Position numbers and translations under genes: made by a program
Assembly: GCF_016124325.1 (NCBI RefSeq)
Contig: NZ_WGNY01000002.1
Location: 1-64,000, forward strand
DNA: 64,000 nucleotides
Direction: 5' to 3'
DNA from: Phenylobacterium sp.
GTDB taxonomy: Bacteria; Pseudomonadota; Alphaproteobacteria; Caulobacterales; Caulobacteraceae
The notes under the pieces: generated by a model
Told to the model about the DNA's origin: nothing
The model's database searches: none
What the model saw: only the letters and a program-made list of their open reading frames with translations
Shown here: one piece after another, positions 19,494-28,435 of the stretch
Layout of the letters: each line of letters opens with the position of its first letter
Numbering within the stretch: position 1 is the first letter of the stretch

Positions 19494-20264
19494 TCAGGCG
19501 TCGTATCCGGGAAGCTCCCGGTCCAGCTTCCGCAGGCATCCCGGCCAGGCCAGGCCGCCGCCGATTCCCCGCCCGGTCTGGTTCTTCACCTCGCGGATCG
19601 AGGCGCTCGGAGCCATCAGCACGCCGTCGCGTCCCGCCGAGAGGGCCATGACCTGCTGCTTGCAGGCCCGCTCCAGGAAGAACATCCCGACCCAGCATTC
19701 CGCGGCCGTCTCGCCCACCGAGAGCGTGCCGTGATTTCTAAGCAGCATCAGGGATTTGTCGCCGATGTCGGCCACCAGCCGCGCGCGCTCGTCGAGGTTG
19801 AGGGCGATGCCCTCGTAGTCGTGGTAGGCCAGGTGAGGCAGGACGACCAGCGCATGCTGCGACAGGGGCAGCAGGCCCTCCTTCTGCGCCGCCACGGCCA
19901 CGCCCTGGTCGCTGTGCAGGTGCATGACGAACTTGGCGTCTTCCCGGGCGTCGTGGATCGCCGAGTGGATCGTGAAGCCCGCCGGATTGATGAAGTAGGG
20001 CGTTTCCTGGAGGACGTTGCCCTCCAGGTCGATCTTCACCAGCGACGAGGCCGTGATCTCATCGAAGAGCAGGCCGTACGGATTGATCAGGAAATGGTGT
20101 TCCGGCCCGGGGATGCGGGCGGAGATGTGGGTGTAGATCAGGTCGTCCCAGTCATACAGCGCCACCAGCCGGTAGAGCGCCGCCAGATCGACCCGCGCCT
20201 GCCACTCCTCGGGGCTCACCTTATCCTTGAGCGACACGACGCCCGCGACCGACCCGTCCGCCAT
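19494..20264 (-). CDS. class II aldolase/adducin family protein
   Basis: 256 aa. The metal-binding histidines are visible in THISARIPG, VMHLHSDQG (two His) and LLRNHGTLSVGE, the pattern of fuculose-phosphate aldolase and adducin head domains. The Zn-dependent active site is therefore intact. The family includes aldolases, epimerases and decarboxylases, so the reaction is open. The start ATG at 20262-20264 has a strong GGGGAGG RBS. Confidence 0.88.
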   Translation of the reverse strand: MADGSVAGVVSLKDKVSPEEWQARVDLAALYRLVALYDWDDLIYTHISARIPGPEHHFLINPYGLLFDEITASSLVKIDLEGNVLQETPYFINPAGFTIHSAIHDAREDAKFVMHLHSDQGVAVAAQKEGLLPLSQHALVVLPHLAYHDYEGIALNLDERARLVADIGDKSLMLLRNHGTLSVGETAAECWVGMFFLERACKQQVMALSAGRDGVLMAPSASIREVKNQTGRGIGGGLAWPGCLRKLDRELPGYDA

Positions 20265-20292
20265 GGCGGCCTCCCCTTGCTGGTTATCGCCG

Positions 20293-21378
20293 TTAAGAGT
20301 CGCGCCCCGGAGCGGGGGCGTCAAGCGCATCGACGGCGCCGAGGATCCGATCGGCCGCGGCCTCCTGGCTGGCGGCGTCGAGGCCAGGGAGCGGGATCGT
20401 GCGCAGCGGCGGGCGGCCGTGCTTCTTGCGGGCGCGCAGGTAGGCCGGGTCGTAGTGCAGCGCCATGACCGCGCCCACCAGGGTCTCGAAGTCACCGGCG
20501 TCGGCCAGGGCCCGCCACCCGGCGATCCGCTCGCGGCTGGGATGGACGGGCAGCCGCCCGAACGCGTCCTCGAGGCGGGCGCGGTCGCCGATCAGGTCGC
20601 CGTAGGCCTGGACGAGGTAGCGCGCGCGGTCGGTCGCCTGGGCCTGCAACTCGATTCGCTGAGCCTCGGCCAGGCGGGTCCACAGCGCGGGCGGAAGCAT
20701 GCGGTCGCCGATCTTGCTGGACTCGGCCTCGGCGATCACCGGACGCGCGGGATCGAGGGCGTCCAGCGCGGCGAGCAGGCGGCTCTCAAACAGCTTCTGG
20801 CTCGGCTGTGGCCGCCCGGGGATGGCGCCGAACAGCGAACCGCGGTGGGCCGCCAGGTCCTCCAGATCGAGCGTCTGGGCCCCGCGCGTCGCCAGCCGGG
20901 CCAGGATCTCGGTCTTGGCCGAGCCGGTCTCGCCGTCCAGCAGCACGAAGCGATGCGGGAGCCGGCCGTCGTAGAGCCGGGCGGTGACGTGGCGGCGGTA
21001 GGTGCGATAGCCGCCCGACAGCACGGTGGTGCGCCATCCCACTTGAGACAGGATCGTGGCCATGGCGTTGGACCGCATGCCGCCGCGCCAGCAGTAGACC
21101 AGCGGGGCGAAGCCGCCCGGCCGGTCGGCCAGGGCGGTCTGGAGGTGATGGGCCACATTGCGGGCGACGTAGGCCGCCCCGATCCGCCGGGCCTTGAAGC
21201 GGCTCTCCTGCACGTAGATCGTCCCGACCTCCGCCCGCTCCTCGTTGGAGAGCACCGGCAGGTTCGTCGCGCCCGGGACGTGATCCTCGGCGAACTCGCC
21301 CGGGCTGCGCACGTCGATGAGCATGTCGAAGCGCGAAAGGGCTTCGGCCGAGACGTCTTCGGTGACTTGCAGCGCCAT
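20293..21378 (-). CDS. selU: tRNA 2-selenouridine synthase (rhodanese plus P-loop domain)
   Basis: 361 aa; also named MnmH. It replaces sulfur with selenium in 5-methylaminomethyl-2-thiouridine at the tRNA wobble position, using selenophosphate, via a geranylated intermediate. The N-terminal rhodanese domain has catalytic Cys96 in VYCWRGGMRS. The P-loop domain has GETGSAKT at 149-156, in which Ala replaces the usual second Gly of Walker A; many family members vary here. SLFGAIPGRPQPSQKLFE is a conserved family motif. It is divergent from selD, which supplies its substrate, across a 38-base gap. Confidence 0.93.
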   Translation of the reverse strand: MALQVTEDVSAEALSRFDMLIDVRSPGEFAEDHVPGATNLPVLSNEERAEVGTIYVQESRFKARRIGAAYVARNVAHHLQTALADRPGGFAPLVYCWRGGMRSNAMATILSQVGWRTTVLSGGYRTYRRHVTARLYDGRLPHRFVLLDGETGSAKTEILARLATRGAQTLDLEDLAAHRGSLFGAIPGRPQPSQKLFESRLLAALDALDPARPVIAEAESSKIGDRMLPPALWTRLAEAQRIELQAQATDRARYLVQAYGDLIGDRARLEDAFGRLPVHPSRERIAGWRALADAGDFETLVGAVMALHYDPAYLRARKKHGRPPLRTIPLPGLDAASQEAAADRILGAVDALDAPAPGRDS

Positions 21379-21416
21379 GGCGGTGCTATAGCCCGGTTCT
21401 TTCCGATGGAGAGCCC
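21379..21416. promoter_or_regulatory. divergent selU/selD promoter region
   Basis: Only 38 bases separate the two starts. The palindrome GCTATAGC at 21385-21392 could serve as a -10 core for one or both directions. If so, the transcripts have very short leaders. Confidence 0.35.
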
Positions 21417-22472
21417 ATGGCGGAGACGGTTCGACTGACCTCGCTGGCCCACGGCGGCGGCTGCGGCTGCAAGCTGGCGCCGGCGGTGCTGCGAGACATC
21501 ATGGCCCGGATGCCGGCCGCCGCGGCGTTTCCCGACCTCATGGTCGGCACGGAGTCGTCCGACGATGCGGCGGTCTGGCGGCTGAACGACGCCCAGGCCC
21601 TGGTGGCCACCACCGACTTCTTCATGCCCGTGGTGGACGATCCTTTCGACTTCGGCCGGATCGCAGCCACGAACGCGCTGTCCGACGTCTACGCCATGGG
21701 CGGAACCCCGATCCTGGCGCTGGCGATCGTCGGCATGCCGGTCGCCAAGCTGGAACCCGACGTCATCGGCCGGATTCTCGCGGGCGGCGCCTCGGTCTGC
21801 GCGGCGGCGGGCGTTCCCGTCGCCGGCGGCCATTCCATCGACAGCGTCGAGCCGATCTACGGCCTCGTGGCGCTGGGCCTCGTGCATCCGGACCGGGTGC
21901 TGACCAACCGGGGCGGCCAGGCCGGCGACGTCCTGATCCTGAGCAAGCCTCTGGGCGTGGGCGTGCTCAGCGCGGCCTTCAAGCAGGAGAAGCTGGACGC
22001 GGCGGGCTACGACGCCATGATCGCCGCGACCACCCAGCTGAACGTGCTGGGCCGCGAACTGCCGGGCGTCGCGGGCGTCCACGCCGTGACCGACGTGACC
22101 GGCTTCGGCCTGATCGGCCACGCCCTGGAGATGGCCGAGGGCGCGGGCCTCGCCGCCGAGATCCGCGCCGATGCGCCGGCCCTGCTGCCGGGCGTGGAGG
22201 CGTTCCTCCGGAGCGGCGTGCGCACGGGCGCCTCGGGACGGAACTGGGCGAGCTACGGCGACCGGGTGCGCGAGCCTTCGGACTTCCCGGATTGGCGGCG
22301 CGACCTGCTGACCGATCCGCAGACCAGCGGCGGCCTGCTGATCGCCGCCGCGCCCGAGGCGGCCGAGGCGGTGCTGGCGGCCGCGCGCGGCCTGGGCTTC
22401 CGCGAAGCCGCGGTCGTCGGCCGGCTCGCAGCCCTGGAGCCGGGACAGGCGCCCGAAGTTCGGCTCGCCTAG
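21417..22472 (+). CDS. selD: selenide, water dikinase (selenophosphate synthetase)
   Basis: 351 aa. It makes selenophosphate from selenide and ATP. The catalytic motif HGGGCGCK has Cys16 and Lys19, matching Cys17 and Lys20 of E. coli SelD. It uses Cys rather than selenocysteine. Other conserved stretches are TTDFFMPVVDDPFDFGRIAA, NALSDVYAMGG, GGHSIDSVEPIYGL and the C-terminal LTDPQTSGGLL. The gene pairs with selU, and no selA, selB or tRNA-Sec is in the window, so the visible use of selenium is tRNA modification. Its stop shares CTAG with the convergent glpK stop. Confidence 0.95.
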   Translation: MAETVRLTSLAHGGGCGCKLAPAVLRDIMARMPAAAAFPDLMVGTESSDDAAVWRLNDAQALVATTDFFMPVVDDPFDFGRIAATNALSDVYAMGGTPILALAIVGMPVAKLEPDVIGRILAGGASVCAAAGVPVAGGHSIDSVEPIYGLVALGLVHPDRVLTNRGGQAGDVLILSKPLGVGVLSAAFKQEKLDAAGYDAMIAATTQLNVLGRELPGVAGVHAVTDVTGFGLIGHALEMAEGAGLAAEIRADAPALLPGVEAFLRSGVRTGASGRNWASYGDRVREPSDFPDWRRDLLTDPQTSGGLLIAAAPEAAEAVLAAARGLGFREAAVVGRLAALEPGQAPEVRLA

Positions 22473-23968
22473 GCCGTCGTCCGCACGCGCGGCACGGCGT
22501 CGAGCCAGCGGCTGTAGGCGCGCTCGCGGGCCTCGGACGACATCTTCGGCGGATAGGCTTCGGTCTTCGGCCGGGCGGCGGCGGCCTGCTCGACATCGCG
22601 GTAGACGCCGGCGCCCAGCCCGGCGAACAGCGCCGCGCCCAGGGCGGTGGTCTCCTGGTAGATCGCGCGGCTGACGGCGACGCCGGTGAGGTCGGCCAGG
22701 CGCTGGCTGAACCAGGCGCTCCGCGACATGCCGCCGTCGATGCGCAGCTCCACGTCGCCGCGGAACGCCTCGGGCGCGTCGGCCCGCATGGCCTCGACGA
22801 GGTCGCGGGTCTGCAGGGCGCAGGCGTCGAAGGCCGCCCGGGCGATCTCGGCGCGGCCGGCGTCGCGGGTCAGGCCGAAGACGGCGCCGCGCGCGCCGGG
22901 GTCCCACCACGGCGCGCCCAGGCCGGTGAAGGCCGGCACCAGCACCACCCCCAGATCGTCTCGCGCCCCGGCCGCCAGGGCCTCGGCGGCCTGCGGACCG
23001 CCCTCGATCCCCAGCCCTTCGCCCAGCCACTGGATCGCCGCCCCGGCGATGAAGATCGCGCCCTCCAGCGCATAGGTGGTCCGCCCGCCGACCTGGGCCG
23101 CTACCGTGGTCAGCAGGCGGGCCTCGGAGACCGGCGCCGCCTCCCCCGTGTTGATCAGCATGAAACAGCCGGTGCCGTAGGTGGCCTTCATCTCGCCCGG
23201 CCGCACGCAGCCCTGGCCCATCAGCGCCGCCTGCTGGTCGCCGGCCACGCCGCGGATGGGGATGGCGTGGCCGAGCACCGCCGGATCGGTCTCGCCGAAA
23301 TCGCCGGCGCAGTCGCGGACCTCGGGCATCATGGCGAGCGGCACGGAGAGCATCGCGCTCATCTCCGGCGACCAGGCCGCCGCGCGGATGTCGTACAGCA
23401 GGGTGCGCGAGGCGTTGGTCGCATCGGTGGCGTGGACCCGCCCGCCCGTGAGCTTCCAGATCACCCACGCATCTATGGTGCCGGCCAGCAGCTCGCCGGC
23501 CTCGGCCGCGGCCCGCGCGCCGGCCACGTTGTCGAGCAGCCAGGCCAGCTTGGTCCCGGAGAAGTAGGGATCGAGCAGGAGGCCGGTGATCGCGGTCACC
23601 CGCGGTTCGAGGTCGGCGGCCCGGAGCCTGGCGCACAGCGGCTCGGTGCGGCGGTCCTGCCAGACGATGGCCTTGTGGATCGGCCGGCCGGTGGCCTTTT
23701 CCCAGACCACCACCGTCTCGCGCTGGTTGGTGATCCCGATCGCGGTGACGTCGGACAGCTCGCGGCCCGCCTTGGCGATGGCCTCCTTCAGGACAGCGAC
23801 CGAGGCGGCGAAGATCTCCTCGGCGTCGTGCTCCACCCAGCCGTCGGCGGGATAATGCTGGGCGAGCGGCCGCCCGGCCTCGGCCAGGGCCTGGCCGTCG
23901 GCCGTGAACAGGATCGCGCGGGTGCTGGTCGTACCCTGATCCAGGGCCAGAATCAGCGGATCGGCCAT
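22469..23968 (-). CDS. glpK: glycerol kinase
   Basis: 499 aa, the usual length. It phosphorylates glycerol to sn-glycerol 3-phosphate with ATP. FGGY-kinase signatures are clear: LALDQGTTSTRAILF, GITNQRETVVVWEKATGRPI, ATYGTGCFMLINTG, and FTGLGAPWWDPGARGAVFGL near the C-terminal ATP site. The usual partners glpF and glpD are not adjacent. Confidence 0.96.
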   Translation of the reverse strand: MADPLILALDQGTTSTRAILFTADGQALAEAGRPLAQHYPADGWVEHDAEEIFAASVAVLKEAIAKAGRELSDVTAIGITNQRETVVVWEKATGRPIHKAIVWQDRRTEPLCARLRAADLEPRVTAITGLLLDPYFSGTKLAWLLDNVAGARAAAEAGELLAGTIDAWVIWKLTGGRVHATDATNASRTLLYDIRAAAWSPEMSAMLSVPLAMMPEVRDCAGDFGETDPAVLGHAIPIRGVAGDQQAALMGQGCVRPGEMKATYGTGCFMLINTGEAAPVSEARLLTTVAAQVGGRTTYALEGAIFIAGAAIQWLGEGLGIEGGPQAAEALAAGARDDLGVVLVPAFTGLGAPWWDPGARGAVFGLTRDAGRAEIARAAFDACALQTRDLVEAMRADAPEAFRGDVELRIDGGMSRSAWFSQRLADLTGVAVSRAIYQETTALGAALFAGLGAGVYRDVEQAAAARPKTEAYPPKMSSEARERAYSRWLDAVPRVRTTA

Positions 23969-24072
23969 GGTGTCCTCGTTCCTCCCGTCACCGCCGCCTT
24001 AAACAACTCTTCACCCGCCAAGACCACATTCGCCGTCAGCCGAGTTCGCTTTGAGAATATGGAGAGGCCGGC

Positions 24073-25194
24073 TTGAGTCCCGCGTTGAGCAGCGGAAGTC
24101 TGCTCGATCTCGCCAAGAGCCGCCAGCCGGCGGACCGAGAACGCCTGTTGCTGGCGATCGCGGACCTGTGCGATTCGCCCGGCGGCGGCGAGGCGATGAA
24201 GACGCCCGCCATCCAGGCCCTGCTCTCCTCGATCTTCATGAGCCTCGTGGTCGAGGCCGAGCGCGACATCCGCCACCGCCTGTCTCAGAAGCTCGCGTCC
24301 GCCGACTGGGCGCCCAACGCGCTCGTCAACGTCCTGGCGCTGGACGACATCGAGATCGCCCGCCCCATCATCGCCCGCAGCCCGGTGCTGCAGGACGCCG
24401 ACCTGATCCGCCTGCTGGTCGAGGCGACCATCGAGCACCAGATCGAGGTCGCCCGCCGCCCGCACCTTTCGAACCAGGTGGTCAGCGCGATCCTCGACGA
24501 GGGCGAGCCGGCCGTGCTCACGGCCCTGGCGGGGAACAAGACGGCCGAGCTCTCGCCGGACGACATGGCCGAGCTGGTGGAGGCGTCGCGCCAGATCGCC
24601 GCCCTGCGCACGCCGCTCGTGGAGCACCCCAAGCTGACGGGCCAGCTCGCCAAGCGGCTCTACCTCTGGGCCGGCCTGGCCCTGCGGCAGGGTCTGGCGG
24701 AACGCTTCCGCCTCGACGTGACGGTGCTCGACGAGGCGCTGGCCGCCTCGGTCAACGAAGCCCACCACGGCCTGTCCCGCGAGGTGGCCCTGCGGACCAG
24801 CCGCGACGGCGAGCACGAGGCCATGGAGCGGCGGCTGATCGAGAAGCTCCATTCGGCCGGCCAGCTTCGCGCGGGCTACCTGATCCGGGCCCTGCGCGAG
24901 GGACGCCTCGGCCTGTTCGCCAGCGCGCTGTCCGTGCTGGGCGGCTTCGAGCCGGCCCAGGTGCAGGCGACCCTCGACTCCGACCGTCCCGAGCTCCTGG
25001 CGCTCGCCTGCGCCGCGGTGGGGATCGACCGGTCGGTATTCCCGGACATCCTCGAAATGGCCCGCAAGCTCAACGACGGCCGGCCCGGCGGCGGCGCGGC
25101 GGGCGCGCGCAAGGCCTCGGTCGCGTTCGCGCCGGTTTCGCCCGAAGTGGCGGGCGCGGCGTTCCGCCAGGCCGCGAAATCGCTCGCCGCCTGA
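24073..25194 (+). CDS. DUF2336 protein (alphaproteobacterial HEAT-like repeats), copy 1
   Basis: 373 aa, almost all helical and Leu/Ala/Glu-rich. Repeats of about 35 residues, such as LVNVLALDDIEIARPIIARSP and LADADLIRLLVEATIEHQIE-like segments, with VARRPHLSNQVVSAILDEGE, are the pattern of DUF2336, found mainly in Alphaproteobacteria. No catalytic residues are evident; a scaffold or partner-binding role is likely. The start TTG at 24073 follows GGAGAGG at a good distance. A second DUF2336 gene lies 3.2 kb downstream on the other strand. Confidence 0.8.
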   Translation: MSPALSSGSLLDLAKSRQPADRERLLLAIADLCDSPGGGEAMKTPAIQALLSSIFMSLVVEAERDIRHRLSQKLASADWAPNALVNVLALDDIEIARPIIARSPVLQDADLIRLLVEATIEHQIEVARRPHLSNQVVSAILDEGEPAVLTALAGNKTAELSPDDMAELVEASRQIAALRTPLVEHPKLTGQLAKRLYLWAGLALRQGLAERFRLDVTVLDEALAASVNEAHHGLSREVALRTSRDGEHEAMERRLIEKLHSAGQLRAGYLIRALREGRLGLFASALSVLGGFEPAQVQATLDSDRPELLALACAAVGIDRSVFPDILEMARKLNDGRPGGGAAGARKASVAFAPVSPEVAGAAFRQAAKSLAA

Positions 25195-25241
25195 ACGACA
25201 CCCTTTGACACGACGGCAAGCTTCGGCGTTTCTGGCCGCCG

Positions 25242-26018
25242 ATGAGGAAGTCGTTCGTCACCCGTCTCACCTTCGTGGCCAGCAACCGTCCTGAAGCGCA
25301 GGAGGCGCGGGACAAGCTGGTCGCACGCTATGGCGACGCCGGGCTCGAGGACGCCCAGGTGATCGTGGCCCTCGGCGGCGACGGCTTCATGCTGGAGACC
25401 GTCCACGGGCTGATGGCCTCGTCCAAGCCCATCTACGGCATGAATCGCGGCTCGGTCGGCTTCCTCATGAACGAGTTCGCCGAGGAAGACCTGCTGGGCC
25501 GTATCAACGCCGCCGAGCAGGCCGAGATCCATCCGCTGCGGATGCAGGCGGTGGACGTGAGCGGCCAGACGCATGAAGCCCTCGCGTTCAACGAGGTGAG
25601 CCTGCTGCGCACCACCCGCCAGGCGGCCAAGCTGCGCATCTCGGTCGACGGCAAGGTGCGGCTCTCGGAGCTGATCTGCGACGGCGCCCTGATCTCCACG
25701 CCGATGGGCTCCACGGCTTACAATCTATCGGCGCACGGCCCGATCATCCCCCTGGACGCCAAGATCCTGGCGCTGACGCCGATCAGCGCCTTCCGCCCCC
25801 GCCGGTGGCGCGGCGCCCTGCTCTCCCACACCGCGCGCCTGCGCCTGGAGGTGCTGGAAGCCGAGAAGCGGCCGGTGAGCGCGGTGGCCGACAACTTCGA
25901 GGCCCCCAACGTGCTGGAGGTCTATATCGCCGAGGATCGCGACGTGGCGCTGTGCATGCTGTTCGACGCCGGCCGCAGCCTCGAGGAACGCGTGCTCGCC
26001 GAGCAGTTCTCGGTCTGA
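25242..26018 (+). CDS. nadK: NAD kinase
   Basis: 258 aa, the short alphaproteobacterial form. It makes NADP from NAD and ATP. The family GGDG motif is in [16 protein letters not shown], followed by [15 protein letters not shown]. The NAD-binding and catalytic segments are [28 protein letters not shown] and LTPISAF. It lies 47 bases after the DUF2336 gene and may be in its operon. Confidence 0.95.
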   Translation: MRKSFVTRLTFVASNRPEAQEARDKLVARYGDAGLEDAQVIVALGGDGFMLETVHGLMASSKPIYGMNRGSVGFLMNEFAEEDLLGRINAAEQAEIHPLRMQAVDVSGQTHEALAFNEVSLLRTTRQAAKLRISVDGKVRLSELICDGALISTPMGSTAYNLSAHGPIIPLDAKILALTPISAFRPRRWRGALLSHTARLRLEVLEAEKRPVSAVADNFEAPNVLEVYIAEDRDVALCMLFDAGRSLEERVLAEQFSV

Positions 26019-26061
26019 CCGGGCGGCTCCAGCCCCCCCAAAACGCCCCGGCCCTCATCGC

Positions 26062-26073
26062 TCGTTAACGAGT
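26062..26073. promoter_or_regulatory. 12-base palindrome upstream of the Hpt gene
   Basis: CTCGTTAACGAG is a perfect inverted repeat 41 bases before the Hpt start. It contains TTAAC, the half-site recognised by the cell-cycle regulator CtrA, but lacks the second half at the canonical spacing. A dimeric repressor site is equally possible. Confidence 0.3.
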
Positions 26074-26114
26074 TCACCCTATCGTTTTTCGGCGAGCCGT
26101 CGGGAGTATGCAAC

Positions 26115-26600
26115 GTGAGCGAGCCGAAGACCGGACAAGTGTTCCAGGCGCCGAATGCGCTGCGACTCAAGGTCGGCGGCAGTCGTCTGGGCGCTATCGA
26201 TCCGGCCGCGATCGCCAAGGCCGAGGCCGCGCTCAAGAGCCTTTCCGGCAACTTCACCCAGTGGCTGAACGACGAGATCACCAAGCTGGAAGGCGCGCGC
26301 CAGACGGTGCGCAGCGACGGCCCCTCGGCCGAGAACATGGAGTCGCTCTACCTGCGCGCCCATGACCTCAAGGGCCTGGGCGCCACTTACGGATTCCCGC
26401 TGATCACCCGCATCGCCGGCCTGCTCTGCCGCCTGATCGACGACAAGGCCAAGCGCCTGCAGGCCCCGATGAGCCTGATCGACGCCCACATCGACGCGAT
26501 CAAGGCCGCCGCCCGCGACGACATCAAGACCGACGACCATCCGATCGGGAAGATCCTCGTCCAGGAGCTGGAAGGCCGCATCAAGGAATTCGGCGCCTGA
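26115..26600 (+). CDS. stand-alone histidine phosphotransfer (Hpt) protein
   Basis: 161 aa. The Hpt signature is LRAHDLKGLGATYGF, whose His accepts a phosphoryl group from a receiver domain and passes it on. The rest is helical, as expected for a four-helix bundle, with about 35 extra N-terminal residues. The GTG start lies 8 bases after GGGAG. In Caulobacter a lone Hpt protein (ShpA) links a hybrid kinase to TacA in stalk control; whether this is its orthologue needs a comparison. Two hybrid kinases in the window (29743 and 44240) are possible partners. Confidence 0.85.
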   Translation: MSEPKTGQVFQAPNALRLKVGGSRLGAIDPAAIAKAEAALKSLSGNFTQWLNDEITKLEGARQTVRSDGPSAENMESLYLRAHDLKGLGATYGFPLITRIAGLLCRLIDDKAKRLQAPMSLIDAHIDAIKAAARDDIKTDDHPIGKILVQELEGRIKEFGA

Positions 26601-26677
26601 GGCCGACCTCCGCCTGACGGCGGGCCCGCACACATCGTCATCGCCGCCTGCGCGGAGAGCCCGAGCCTCCGCCGCGA

Positions 26678-27451
26678 TCAGCCGTGCGCCCAGCCGCCAT
26701 CGACGTTGAAGACCTGCCCGGTGACGAAGGCGGCGGCGTCCGACGCCAGGTAGGCCACCGCGCCCACCAGATCCCGAGCCTCTCCCGGCCGGACGATGCA
26801 CTGCTGGTTGACGACGAGGTCCACGATCGCGCTCAGCCGATCGCCCTTGATCACGCGGCCTTCGGTGGCCTTGTTCATGGGGATCAGGCCCGGGGCGACC
26901 GCGTTCACCGTGACGCCGAAGGCGCCGAGCTCATGCGCCAGCGAGCGCGTGAGGCCTACGAGCCCGCCCTTGGACGTGATGTAGGGCGTGATGTCGGTCG
27001 GCAGGCCTCGATCGAAGGTCGTCGAGGTGATGTTGATGATCCGCCCGGACCGCGCCGCCTTCATCGACGGGATCACCGCGCGGGCGCAGAGCCACGCGCC
27101 GGTCAGATTCACCGCCAGATGCTGGTTCCATTGATCGAGCGTGAACGTCTCCGAAGGTCCGGCTCCGAACACGCCCCCCGCGTTGTTCACGAGCACGTCG
27201 ATCGGCCCGAACGCCTCGACGGCGGCCGCGAAGCCGGCTTCCACCGAGGCCTCGTCCCGTACGTCGATGGTCACGGCCATGGCGCGGCCGCCATCCTGGG
27301 AGATCGCCTCGGCCTGGGCCGTGGCGCCGGCGCCGTTGATGTCGGCCACGACCACCCTGGCCCCTTCGCGCGCCAGATGCGCCGCATAGGCCGCCCCCAG
27401 CCCCTGGGCGGCGCCCGTGACGAAAACCACCTTGTCTTCCAGCAACTTCAT
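26678..27451 (-). CDS. short-chain dehydrogenase/reductase (SDR)
   Basis: 257 aa, classical SDR. The cofactor site TGAAQGLGAAYA and Asp in VVVADIN suggest NAD(H). NNAG follows, the catalytic Ser is in NITSTTF, and Tyr and Lys are in YITSKGG. The C-terminal FVTGQVFNVDGGWAHG is typical. The ATG at 27449-27451 was preferred to a TTG three codons upstream. The substrate is unknown. Confidence 0.9.
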   Translation of the reverse strand: MKLLEDKVVFVTGAAQGLGAAYAAHLAREGARVVVADINGAGATAQAEAISQDGGRAMAVTIDVRDEASVEAGFAAAVEAFGPIDVLVNNAGGVFGAGPSETFTLDQWNQHLAVNLTGAWLCARAVIPSMKAARSGRIINITSTTFDRGLPTDITPYITSKGGLVGLTRSLAHELGAFGVTVNAVAPGLIPMNKATEGRVIKGDRLSAIVDLVVNQQCIVRPGEARDLVGAVAYLASDAAAFVTGQVFNVDGGWAHG

Positions 27452-27562
27452 CGCGACCAACCCTGAAAACTGCGTCGTTGAATCGTCCGGCGGACGCCCG
27501 CGCCAAGAATCACCGCCCGGCCCTGGGCGGCGTCGGGTCGAGCAAACCGGACCGGGCGAGGC

Positions 27563-28381
27563 CTAGCCCCGGCGACCTTCCGCCGAGATGCGCTCCATCG
27601 GCTCGGCCACGGCGCCGTAGCCGGCGTCCGGCGGCAGCACCAGGAAGTTCGCCTCCCCGCGCCGCTCGACCGTCGGCAGCACGGTGACCAGAGTTCGGGC
27701 TTCCGCCCGTGTCACGCAGTCGTCGGCGCTGACCGCCTCGGCCAGCAGCTGAACGTTCATCCGCGTCGGGAAGATCACCGTCCTCTGTCCGGCTTCGGCC
27801 AGCCGCAGCACCTCGCCCGGCGCGATCCACTCGGCGTCGACGGCCTCGCGCCCGTCGCACACCGCCACCTGATCGGCCGGCGCCCGGATCGCGTAGAACC
27901 AGGTGTCGAAGCGCTTGGGCATCATCACCGGCGTGATCCACCGGGCGAAGACGGTGAGCGCATCCAGCCTGAGCCTCACGCCCAGGTCGCGCACCACGTC
28001 GAGGAAGGCCACCTCTCCCCGGTCGACGGCCTCCCGCAGCGACAGCTCGCAGGCCTCGGCGAAATGGCGGCCGTCGTGGTGTTCGGCCAGCAGGACGCCC
28101 GCCTCCTCCCAGGCCTCGCGGATCGCGCCGATGCGCAGCGTGCGCTGTTCGTCGTCGAAGGCGTCCCAGCCGACGCAATGGGCCGCCCAGGCCGCATCGG
28201 CGTCGCCGGCGTGGGTCTTGCCGCCCGGGAACACCAGGGCCCCCGAGGCGAAGTCGATCTGGTGATGGCGCTTGACCATCAGCACCTGGAACTCGGGCTC
28301 GTCGCGCAGGAGCAGGACGGTGGCGGCGGGCCTGGTTTCGGCCGCTTGCCGCGGCCCGTCTCTTTGGGGCGTTTCGCTCAT
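27563..28381 (-). CDS. NUDIX hydrolase
   Basis: 272 aa. The Nudix box is split but clear: GALVFPGGKTHAGD, then IGAIREAWEEAGVLL, with the metal-binding REAWEEAG. The long form, with FARWITPVMMPKRFDTWFY after the box, resembles NUDT19/NUDT7-type proteins, which hydrolyse CoA or acyl-CoA. That would fit a region rich in CoA enzymes, but it is an inference. Confidence 0.88.
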   Translation of the reverse strand: MSETPQRDGPRQAAETRPAATVLLLRDEPEFQVLMVKRHHQIDFASGALVFPGGKTHAGDADAAWAAHCVGWDAFDDEQRTLRIGAIREAWEEAGVLLAEHHDGRHFAEACELSLREAVDRGEVAFLDVVRDLGVRLRLDALTVFARWITPVMMPKRFDTWFYAIRAPADQVAVCDGREAVDAEWIAPGEVLRLAEAGQRTVIFPTRMNVQLLAEAVSADDCVTRAEARTLVTVLPTVERRGEANFLVLPPDAGYGAVAEPMERISAEGRRG

Positions 28382-28435
28382 GGCCCGAGCTTGCGGGGGT
28401 GACCGCGCGGAAGTCGAGTCCGGCGTGGCCGCCGG

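Noticed and set aside
20736..23636. A very long open frame (over 900 codons) on the minus strand across selU, selD and glpK
   Set aside because: It is antisense or out of frame to three well-supported genes. Its product is Arg/Gly/Pro-rich with no motifs. Long shadow frames are expected at this GC level.
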